This document shows, one piece after another, positions 1-7,700 of a DNA stretch of 64,000 nt (positions within the stretch are counted from its first letter, which is position 1; each line of letters starts with the position of its first letter). The DNA comes from Streptomyces coelicoflavus (GTDB taxonomy: Bacteria; Actinomycetota; Actinomycetes; Streptomycetales; Streptomycetaceae), in NCBI RefSeq assembly GCF_003112555.1, contig NZ_BEWB01000019.1, positions 62,001 to 126,000 on the forward strand, read 5' to 3'. The position numbers and the translations under genes were made by a program. Under the pieces are notes generated by a model. It had not been told where the DNA came from, did no database searches, and was given only the letters and a program-made list of their open reading frames with translations.

Positions 1-222
1 CGAGCCGGCCACGAAGATCCCGCCGTACGCGGCGAGGATGCGGCCGAAGTGGGCGTCGGGCTGGAAGGTGGCGACGAAGCCGTAGGCGCCGAGGGCCAGG
101 ACCCCGCCCGCGGCCCACAACCAGCCGCGCTGCTCGCGCACCCCCTGCCACACCAGCCAGGCGCCGCCGATCTCGAACAGGGCGGCGACGACGAAGAGGG
201 CGGCGGAGCGGAGCACGAGCAT
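1..222 (-). CDS. YnfA family (UPF0060) small membrane protein, 3' end cut by window
   Basis: The reverse strand gives 74 codons from ATG at 222 that run off the window start. The translation begins MLVLRSAALFVVAALFEIGG and contains a Trp-rich segment (GAWLVWQGVREQRGWLW) and a GAYGF motif, the typical layout of the ~110-aa four-helix YnfA/UPF0060 family. Two hydrophobic segments are visible, roughly residues 4-22 and 33-50. Family members are inner-membrane proteins related to small multidrug transporters, and their substrate is not established. It is divergent from the flavoenzyme operon at 341. The C-terminal third lies outside the window. Confidence 0.8.
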   Translation of the reverse strand, partial: MLVLRSAALFVVAALFEIGGAWLVWQGVREQRGWLWAAGGVLALGAYGFVATFQPDAHFGRILAAYGGIFVAGS

Positions 223-302
223 GCGGGCAGCTTCGCACGCACCGCCCCTGTGCCGGGCGGCGGACCTGCGGAATAACGGCCGGGAGCGCTCCGTTCCACG
301 GG

Positions 303-320
303 TATAGTTGAAGCGTCAAC
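303..320 (+). promoter_or_regulatory. Promoter with overlapping inverted-repeat operator
   Basis: GTTGA-AGCG-TCAAC at 307-320 is a perfect 5-bp-arm inverted repeat. It overlaps TATAGT (303-308), a plausible -10, and lies about 20 bp before ATG 341. A TTGA-N4-TCAA operator on the core promoter resembles MarR/HxlR-type sites that control flavoenzyme operons. The regulator is not in this window. A GGAGG ribosome site follows at 326-330. Confidence 0.5.
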
Positions 321-340
321 AACCTGGAGGTTGAGCGATC

Positions 341-1459
341 ATGCAGTTCGGCATCTTCACCGTCGGCGACGTCACGCCCGACCCGACCACGGGCCGTACG
401 CCGACCGAGCGTGAGCGCATCAAGGCCATGGTCGCCATCGCGCTCAAGGCCGAGGAGGTCGGGCTCGACGTCTTCGCCACCGGCGAGCACCACAACCCGC
501 CCTTCGTGCCCTCGTCGCCGACGACCATGCTCGGCTACGTCGCGGCCCGCACCGAGCGGCTGATCCTGTCCACCTCCACCACCCTGATCACCACGAACGA
601 CCCGGTGAAGATCGCCGAGGACTTCGCGATGCTCCAGCACCTGGCCGACGGCCGGGTGGACCTGATGATGGGGCGCGGCAACACCGGCCCGGTCTACCCC
701 TGGTTCGGCAAGGACATCCGCGAGGGCATCAACCTCGCCGTCGAGAACTACAACCTGCTGCACCGCCTGTGGCGCGAGGACGTGGTGAACTGGGAGGGCA
801 AGTTCCGCACGCCGCTCCAGGGCTTCACGTCCACCCCGCGTCCGCTGGACGGGGTCGCGCCCTTCGTGTGGCACGGGTCGATCCGCTCGCCGGAGATCGC
901 CGAGCAGGCGGCCTACTACGGCGACGGCTTCTTCCACAACAACATCTTCTGGCCCGCCGACCACACCAAGCGCATGATCGAGCTGTACCGGGCCCGCTAC
1001 GCCCACTACGGGCACGGCACGCCCGAGCAGGCGATCGTCGGCCTCGGCGGCCAGGTGTTCATGCGGAGGAACAGCCAGGACGCGGTCCGCGAGTTCCGGC
1101 CGTACTTCGACGAGGCGCCGGTCTACGGGCACGGGCCGTCGCTGGAGGACTTCACCGCGCAGACGCCGCTCACCGTCGGCTCGCCGCAGCAGGTGATCGA
1201 GAAGACGCTCGCCTTCCGCGACTACGCCGGTGACTACCAGCGCCAGCTGTTCCTGATGGACCACGCCGGGCTGCCCCTGAAGACCGTCCTGGAGCAGCTC
1301 GACCTGCTCGGCGAGGAGGTCGTCCCGGTGCTGCGCGAGGAGTTCGCCAAGAACCGTCCGGCGAACGTGCCGGACGCGCCGACCCACGCGTCCCTGCTGG
1401 CCGCCCGGAAGGACGCCCCGGTCCAGCAGGCCGAGGAAGAGGAAGGAGCGCGCGCATGA
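341..1459 (+). CDS. LLM-class FMN-dependent luciferase-like monooxygenase (CE1758-type)
   Basis: This 372-aa protein is a flavin-dependent monooxygenase of the bacterial luciferase-like TIM-barrel superfamily. The N-terminal strand MQFGIFTVGDVTPD, the ATGEHHNPP motif, the TTLITTNDPV strand and the substrate-cap segment MMGRGNTGPVYPWFG are characteristic. It would use reduced FMN and O2 to oxidise an unknown substrate in the cytoplasm. A GGAGG site 10 nt upstream supports ATG 341. Its stop overlaps the start of an FMN reductase by 4 nt (ATGA), so the pair is a translationally coupled two-component oxygenase. An inverted repeat on the promoter suggests a MarR-like repressor. The substrate cannot be inferred. 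Confidence 0.9.
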   Translation: MQFGIFTVGDVTPDPTTGRTPTERERIKAMVAIALKAEEVGLDVFATGEHHNPPFVPSSPTTMLGYVAARTERLILSTSTTLITTNDPVKIAEDFAMLQHLADGRVDLMMGRGNTGPVYPWFGKDIREGINLAVENYNLLHRLWREDVVNWEGKFRTPLQGFTSTPRPLDGVAPFVWHGSIRSPEIAEQAAYYGDGFFHNNIFWPADHTKRMIELYRARYAHYGHGTPEQAIVGLGGQVFMRRNSQDAVREFRPYFDEAPVYGHGPSLEDFTAQTPLTVGSPQQVIEKTLAFRDYAGDYQRQLFLMDHAGLPLKTVLEQLDLLGEEVVPVLREEFAKNRPANVPDAPTHASLLAARKDAPVQQAEEEEGARA

Positions 1460-2142
1460 AGCTCGTCGTCGTCTCCGCGGGGCTGAGCGTCCCGTCGTCC
1501 ACCCGGCTGCTCGGCGACCGGCTGGCCGCGGTCGCCGCCCCGGCCGCCACCGCGCCCGAGCCCGCCCCGGCCGACGTCCAGGTGATCGAGCTGCGCGACC
1601 TCGCCGTGCAGATCGCGCACACCTTCACCAACGGGTTCCCGGCACCGGCGCTCGCGGACGCGTTCGCCGAGGTCGCGGCGGCCGACGGGCTGATCGTCGT
1701 CACGCCGGTGTTCTCGGCGTCGTACAGCGGGCTGTTCAAGTCGTTCTTCGACGCGCTGAGCGTCACCGACGAGTACGCCCTCACCGGGAAGCCGGTGCTG
1801 ATCGCCGCGACCGGCGGCACCGGCCGGCACTCCCTGGTGCTCGACCACGCTCCCCCACGCTCGAACGCGCTCGCGCGGGGGGACCCCCACCGGCCGCTCT
1901 TCGCCTACCTGAAGGCGGTCGTCGTCCCCACCGGGGTGTACGCCGCCTCCGAGGACTGGGGCGCGGAGGGGCTCGACGCCCGGATCGGGCGCGCCGGGAC
2001 CGAGCTGGCCGCGCTCATGGCGGGGCTGTCGGGGTCCTCCACGGTCCGCCGGCCGCCCCGGCGGGACTCCTTCGAGGAGGTCACGCCCTTCGAGCAGCGG
2101 CTCGCCGCGCTGAGCGTTCCGGGGCCGAGCCCGGCCCCCTGA
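1456..2142 (+). CDS. NAD(P)H-dependent FMN reductase (CE1759-type) carrying an in-frame repeat insert
   Basis: This is a 228-aa flavodoxin-fold reductase: KLVVVSAGLSVPSSTRLL at the N-terminus binds the FMN phosphate, and TPVFSASYSGLFKSFFD is the conserved flavin-contact motif of NADPH-dependent FMN reductases. It should supply FMNH2 to the luciferase-like partner encoded immediately upstream with a 4-nt overlap. Between LVLDHA and RPLFAYLKA, where family members normally read straight through, there are about 14 extra residues (PPRSNALARGDPH) encoded by a C-tract/G-tract repeat. The reading frame stays open, so the protein may still fold with a longer loop. A strong hairpin terminator follows at 2192. 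Confidence 0.88.
   Translation: MKLVVVSAGLSVPSSTRLLGDRLAAVAAPAATAPEPAPADVQVIELRDLAVQIAHTFTNGFPAPALADAFAEVAAADGLIVVTPVFSASYSGLFKSFFDALSVTDEYALTGKPVLIAATGGTGRHSLVLDHAPPRSNALARGDPHRPLFAYLKAVVVPTGVYAASEDWGAEGLDARIGRAGTELAALMAGLSGSSTVRRPPRRDSFEEVTPFEQRLAALSVPGPSPAP
1849..1890. repeat. Short interspersed repeat inserted in-frame in a coding gene
   Basis: A block of about 42 bp has CTCCCCCAC at the left, GGGGGGACCCCCAC at the right and a GCTCGAACGCGCTCGCGC centre, so the arms can pair. It adds 14 codons to the FMN reductase without breaking the frame. Elements of the form CTCCCCCAC...GGGGGGACCCCC recur in Streptomyces genomes, which is my recollection and not verified here. Confidence 0.6.
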
Positions 2143-2191
2143 GCACGGGACCGCCGCACCGCCGCACCGCCGTATCCGCCGCACCGCCCCC

Positions 2192-2232
2192 TGAGCCGCC
2201 GACCGGGTTTCCCCCAACCCGTCGGCGGCTCA
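2192..2232 (+). terminator. Rho-independent-type hairpin after the FMN reductase
   Basis: TGAGCCGCCGAC at 2192-2203 pairs with GTCGGCGGCTCA at 2221-2232, and GGGTT (2205-2209) pairs with AACCC (2216-2220), giving a 17-bp stem with one bulged C and a T/C loop. There is no clear T-tract, as is usual for Streptomyces. It ends the flavoenzyme operon. Confidence 0.75.
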
Positions 2233-2338
2233 CCGGCATTCAAGCCCCCGCGAACGCTTCCGGAAACCGGCAATGCGCATAGGTGGCACGCTCACGCATC
2301 ATGAGCGCAACGGGGAGCACTGCGGAAGGGGGCGGACG

Positions 2339-2470
2339 ATGACGACAACGGTGACGACGAACAGTCCCTACGTCCGTCCGCTCCACCCGCTGCACCGCCT
2401 TCGACCCGACGAACCCGGCGCCGCCTCCCGCGGCACCGGTGCCGCGGCACCGCACCGCCGCGCCGTCTGA
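2339..2470 (+). CDS. Possible 43-aa hypothetical protein
   Basis: ATG 2339 follows a purine-rich GGAAGGGGGCGG stretch that could act as a ribosome site, and the frame stays open for 43 codons (MTTTVTTNSPYVRPLHPLHR...). The product is Pro/His/Arg-rich with no recognisable domain. It occupies the otherwise empty 2143-2624 gap between the flavoenzyme terminator and the flotillin gene. GC-rich DNA easily yields such frames, so this is weakly supported. Confidence 0.3.
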   Translation: MTTTVTTNSPYVRPLHPLHRLRPDEPGAASRGTGAAAPHRRAV

Positions 2471-2624
2471 CATCTGCCTCTTCGCCCCCTGCCGGGGCCC
2501 GGCGCAGGCGCGTCGAAGGACTGCCGCCGCCCGGAACCGCGCCTGTCCGCACGGGCGTCACCACACCAACAGTCGCAGCGGCCGGCCGCCGTGACAGCCG
2601 TCTCTTGCCGTAAGGACGTGTCCC

Positions 2625-4658
2625 ATGGAAGTCATCGGTGTCCTCGCCGTCGTCGGCGTGCTCCTGGTCGTCATCGTGTTGTTCGGCGTCTCGCGGCTCT
2701 TCCGGAAGGTCGAGCAGGGCAAGGCGCTGATCGTCTCCAAGATGCGCAAGGTGGACGTGACCTTCACGGGTCAGGTGGTGCTGCCGGTGCTGCACAAGGC
2801 CGAGGTGATGGACATCTCGGTGAAGACGATCGAGATCACCAGGGCCGGCAAGGAAGGCCTGATCTGCCGGGACAACATCCGCGCGGACATCCGCATCACG
2901 TTCTTCGTCAAGGTCAACAAGACCATCGAGGACGTCGTCAAGGTCGCCCAGGCGGTCGGCACCGCCCGTGCCAGCGACCGGGACACGCTGCAGGAGCTGT
3001 TCCACGCGAAGTTCTCCGAGGCGCTCAAGACCGTCGGCAAGCAGATGGACTTCACCGACCTCTACACCAAGCGCGAGGAGCTGCGGTACCGGATCATCGA
3101 GGTCATCGGCGTCGACCTCAGCGGGTACCACCTCGAGGACGCGGCGATCGACTTCCTGGAGCAGACGCCGCTGACCCAGCTGGACCCGGCGAACGTCCTC
3201 GACGCCCAGGGCATCCGGAAGATCACCGAGCTGACGGCCGTGGAGCACGTGCGCACGAACGAGGCGCGGCGCACGGAGGAGAAGGAGATCACCCGGCAGA
3301 ACGTCGACGCGCGCGAGGCCGTACTGGAGCTGGAGCGCCGGCAGGCGGACGCCGAGATCAAGCAGAAGCGCGAGATCGACACCACCCGGGCCCGCGAGGA
3401 GGCCGAGACGGCGCGAGTGGTGGAGGAGGAGCGGCTGCGCGCGCAGACGGCCTTCCTGCGCACCGAGGAGCAGCTCGGCGTGCAGCGCGAGAACCAGGCC
3501 CGTGAGGTCGCGGTCGCCGCGAAGAACCGCGAGCGGGTCATCGCCGTCGAGAACGAGCGCATCGAGAAGGACCGCATGCTCGAGGCCATCGGCCGCGAGC
3601 GGGAGACCGAACTGACCCGGATCGCCGCCGAGAAGGAGGTCGAGGCCGAGAAGCGGGACATCGCCGAGGTCATCCGCGAGCGGGTCGCCGTGGACCGTAC
3701 GGTCGCCGAGCAGGAGGAGTCCATCAAGAAGCTGCGCGCCGTGGAGGAGGCGGAGCGGGACCGGCAGACCGTGATCATCGCCGCCGAGGCCCAGGCGCAG
3801 GAGCGGCTGGTCAAGGACATCAAGGCCGCCGAGGCCGCGGAGGCGGCGGCCGCCCACCGCGCCGCCGAGGAACTCACCATGGCCGAGGCCCGGTTGAAGA
3901 GCGCCGACCTGGAGGCGCAGGCCAAGCTGCGGATGGCCGAGGGCATCCAGGCCGAGGCGGCCGCGGCGGGCCTCGCGGCGGTCCAGGTCCGCGACAAGGA
4001 GGCCGAGGTCATCGAGAAGGCCGGCCGCGCGGAGGCCGAGGCGACCGAGGCCCGGATGCGTGCCGAGGCCGAGGGCGCGCGGGCCAAGGCGCTCGCCGAG
4101 GCCGAGGCCATCGGCGGCAAGCTGAAGGCCGAGGCCGCCGGACTCACCGAGAAGGCCGCGGCGATGGCCGCCCTGGACGACGCCTCGCGCGGCCACGAGG
4201 AGTACCGGCTGCGCCTGGAGGCGGAGAAGGACATCCGGCTGGCCGGGCTCGACGTGCAGCGGCAGGTCGCCGAGGCCCAGGCCACGGTGCTCGCCACCGG
4301 TCTGGAGAACGCGGACATCGACATCGTGGGCGGCGACTCGGTCTTCTTCGACCGCCTGGTGTCCTCGGTCTCGCTCGGCAAGGGAGTCGACGGGTTCGTC
4401 AAGCACTCCGAGACGGCGCAGGCCCTCGCCGGGCCCTGGCTGGACGGCTCGTCGAACTTCACCGACGACCTGACCCGGGTGCTGGGCTCGTTCTCCACGG
4501 GCGACGTGCAGAACCTGACGGTGTCCGCGCTGCTGATGAAGCTGATGAAGTCGGGCGGCACGGACGCGGGGCAGATGCAGCGCCTCCTGGACCGCGCCGG
4601 TGAACTGGGCCTCGCCGACACGCCGCTCACCGCGCTGAACGGCAAGACCAGGGTCTGA
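2625..4658 (+). CDS. Flotillin-like SPFH-domain membrane protein
   Basis: This 677-aa protein has one N-terminal membrane segment (about residues 3-25, VIGVLAVVGVLLVVIVLFGV), then an SPFH/band-7 domain to about residue 210. A very long Ala/Glu/Arg-rich coiled coil (about 215-520, with repeats such as AEAEATEARMRAEAEGARAK) and a globular tail rich in Asp/Gly/Leu follow. This is the layout of flotillins, which oligomerise on the inner face of the membrane and scaffold lipid domains. AAGGACG upstream supports ATG 2625. It lies 100 bp before a giant AAA+ ATPase on the same strand, with a hairpin between them, so the two may be co-transcribed with attenuation. No partner specificity can be read. 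Confidence 0.9.
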   Translation: MEVIGVLAVVGVLLVVIVLFGVSRLFRKVEQGKALIVSKMRKVDVTFTGQVVLPVLHKAEVMDISVKTIEITRAGKEGLICRDNIRADIRITFFVKVNKTIEDVVKVAQAVGTARASDRDTLQELFHAKFSEALKTVGKQMDFTDLYTKREELRYRIIEVIGVDLSGYHLEDAAIDFLEQTPLTQLDPANVLDAQGIRKITELTAVEHVRTNEARRTEEKEITRQNVDAREAVLELERRQADAEIKQKREIDTTRAREEAETARVVEEERLRAQTAFLRTEEQLGVQRENQAREVAVAAKNRERVIAVENERIEKDRMLEAIGRERETELTRIAAEKEVEAEKRDIAEVIRERVAVDRTVAEQEESIKKLRAVEEAERDRQTVIIAAEAQAQERLVKDIKAAEAAEAAAAHRAAEELTMAEARLKSADLEAQAKLRMAEGIQAEAAAAGLAAVQVRDKEAEVIEKAGRAEAEATEARMRAEAEGARAKALAEAEAIGGKLKAEAAGLTEKAAAMAALDDASRGHEEYRLRLEAEKDIRLAGLDVQRQVAEAQATVLATGLENADIDIVGGDSVFFDRLVSSVSLGKGVDGFVKHSETAQALAGPWLDGSSNFTDDLTRVLGSFSTGDVQNLTVSALLMKLMKSGGTDAGQMQRLLDRAGELGLADTPLTALNGKTRV

Positions 4659-4687
4659 CCGGCCACCACGACCGGCCACCACAGACC

Positions 4688-4730
4688 GGGTGCCGAGGCC
4701 GCCGTACGGGGGTCGGCGGCTTCGGCACCC
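4688..4730 (+). terminator. Strong hairpin between flotillin and AAA+ ATPase genes
   Basis: GGGTGCCGAGGCCGCCG (4688-4704) pairs with CGGCGGCTTCGGCACCC (4714-4730), a 17-bp stem with one G-T wobble and a 9-nt loop. It sits 30 bp after the flotillin stop and 28 bp before the ATPase start, so it is either the flotillin terminator or a partial terminator that lowers ATPase expression. Confidence 0.7.
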
Positions 4731-4758
4731 CTCGCTTCCTGGAAGGGACCAACCGCTC

Positions 4759-7700
4759 ATGGCCACCGCTCCGGAGACGGCTACGACGGACACGACGGGC
4801 GCGACGGACGCGACGGGCGGGTCGGAAGCCACGGCCACCACGGCCACGACTGCCACCACGCGGGTGGACGCCGGCGCCTACGAGGTGCTGCGCGACCGCC
4901 TCGCCGCGCAGAGTGCCGACCTCGCCCACCGCGCCGGACTCCTCAACACCCGCCGTATCGAGGAGTTCGGGTCGGCCCGGCTCGAACTGGCCTCCACGGA
5001 GCGGCTGCGCACGGAGCACCCGGTCGTGCCCCGCGACGTCGCCGTCGTCGGCGACGCCCTGCTGCTCGGCTCCACCGGCCGCCCCGGCCACCGCGACCGG
5101 ACCACCGTGGCCGACGTCTTCACCCTGTACGACCGCGACCTGAACCCGCTGCCCGAGTCGGCCGTGCCCGGCCTGCTCGACGACCCGGCCTTCGTGCGGG
5201 AGTTCGCCGACCTGCACCGCTACTACCGGCAGGCCCGGCTGCTGCGGCTGCGCCCCGTCGACGGCAGGCTGCTGGCCGTCTTCCGCACCGGCGAGAAGGC
5301 CGACGACATCCGCGTACTGCGCTGGGAGCTGACCGAGGACGGGCGGGCCGCCTTCCTGGACGCGCGGGGCGAACGCGACGACGTGTTCCCCGCGCCGTAC
5401 GACTTCGAGTGGACCGAGGCCACCCGCGAGGACCACGTCCTGGGCCGCCACCCGCACGTGTCCGTGCGCGGCGCGTTCCACGTCAGCGCGGTCGGCGGCG
5501 CCCTCACCGTCAAGCTGGAGGACGACACCGAGACCGCCGAGGGCATTCACTCCGAGCCCGTCGACGAGCCCCTCCAGTCCCTGGCCGACGCCGACATCGC
5601 GCACGCCCGGGTCGGCGCCCTGATCCTGCTGCGCGTACGGCCCTACAAGGAGGACACCGACCGCCACCTGGTGTTCAACACCCTCACCAAGTCGGTGGTC
5701 CGCCTGGACGGCATCGGGCTCGCCTGCCGCCGCCTCCCCGACGACCAGGGCATCGTCTTCCCCGGCGGCTACTGCCTGGCCACGGGCGCCCACAAGGCGT
5801 ACGAACTCGACGCGGACAGCCTGGAGTTCGAGCGGGAGGTGCGGTCGCCCAACGGCGAGGACGTGCTGTACGCCTTCCACGCGCGCGGTGCGAGCCGGCG
5901 CCTGCTGCTGTCGTACAACACCATCCGCAAGGAGGTCGCCAACCCGCTGCCCTGCCGGGGCTGGGCCCTGGCGGAGGACGGCACCTTCACCGTGCTGCGC
6001 GCGGACGGCGACGAACCCGCCCAGGTGCACCCCGTGCAGCTGTGGCACTCGCCGTACGTCTCCGACACCCACGCCGCCGCCGCGCCCGCCGGGAGCGGAC
6101 CGCTGGCCCGCGTGGGCAACGCCGACCTCGTGCGCGGCATCTCCGCCTGCCTGTCCGTCGCCGGGGCCGTCGGCGAGGGCATCACCACCGCCGAGGGCTA
6201 CCGGGCGCTCGCCGCGTCCTGCGTGCGCGCGGCCGACGGCCACCACTGGCTCGACGAGGAGGAACTGGGCGACCTGGCGGGCGCGCTGGCCGCCGTACGG
6301 GAGACGGCCGAGCAGGTGCTGGCCGAGTTCGAGACCGTACGGGACCTGACCCGGCGGGCGGCCGACGCCCGGGACGAGGCCGCCGAGCGGATCGCGGCGG
6401 TGGTGCGGCGGCTGCGCGGCGAGGCGCCCAAGGAGGCCGCCGCCTGGGTGCGCGGCCTGACCGAACTGCGGCACGCCCACGGGCACCTGCTGAACGTCAA
6501 GGAGATGCGGTACGCCGACGTCCCCGGCATCGACGCCCTGGCCGCGGAGGCCGAGGCGTCCCTCGCCGAACTCGGTCGGCGGGCCGTGGCCTTCCTCGCC
6601 CGCGAGGACGCCTTCGACGCCCAGCGCGCGGACGTCGAGGCGCTCGTCGCCGACGCGGAGGCCGTCGCCACCGTCGCCGAGGCCGGTCCGGTCGCGGCCC
6701 GGCTCGACGAACTCGCCGACGGGCTGCGCACGGTCACCGACGTCGTCGCCGAACTCGACATGGGCGACGCCACCGTCCGCACCGCCCTGCTGGAGCGCGT
6801 CGCCGGTGTCCTGGGCGGCGTCAACCGCGCCCGCGCCACCCTGGACGCCCGCCGCCGCGCCCTGGCCGACCGCGAGGGCCGCGCCGAGTTCACCGCCGAG
6901 ACGGCCCTGCTCGGCCAGGCCGTCACCGCCGCGCTCGCCGCCGCCGACACCCCCGAGCACTGCGACGACCAGCTCGCGCGGCTGCTGGCCCGCCTGGAGG
7001 ACCTGGAGTCCCGCTTCGCGGAGTTCGACGGCTTCCTGACCGAACTCGCCGACAAGCGCACCGAGATCTACGACGCGCTCGCCGCCCGCAAGCAGTCCCT
7101 CTCCGACACCCGCGCCCGCCGCGCCGAACAGCTCGCCGCGTCCGCCGCCCGCATCCTGGAGACGATCACCCGGCGGTGCGCGACCCTCGCCGACGCCGAC
7201 GCGGTCAGCACGTACTTCGCCTCCGACCCGATGCCGGCCAAGGTCCGCCGCACCGCCGACGAACTGCGCGCCCTCGGCGACAGCGTCCGCGCGGAGGAAC
7301 TGGACGGGCGCCTCAAGTCGGCCCGCCAGGAGGCCGCCCGCGCCCTGCGCGACCGCACCGACCTGTACGCCGACGACGGCCGCACCCTGCGCCTGGGCGC
7401 CCACCGCTTCGCCGTCAACACCCAGCCCCTGGACCTCACCCTCGTCCCCGACGGCGACGGACTCGCCTTCGCCCTCACCGGCACCGACTACCGCTCACCG
7501 GTCACCGACCCGGACTTCGCGGCCACCCGCGCCCACTGGGACCGCACCCTCCCCTCGGAGTCCCCCGGCGTCTACCGCGCCGAACACCTCGCCGCCCGTC
7601 TGCTCCGGGAGCACGGCGCGAGCGCCCTCGCCGAGGCCGACGACCTGCCCGCCCTCGTCCGCGAGGCCGCGCGGGAGGCGTACGACGAGGGCTACGAGCG

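Noticed and set aside
2273..2470. 65-codon frame starting at 2273
   Set aside because: The upstream start lacks a ribosome site; only the shorter version from 2339 is worth keeping, with low confidence.
4627..7404. 925-codon minus-strand open frame opposite the giant ATPase
   Set aside because: It is an antisense shadow: its Gly/Val/Arg-rich composition is typical of the complement of GC-rich coding DNA, and the plus strand has a recognisable ATPase.
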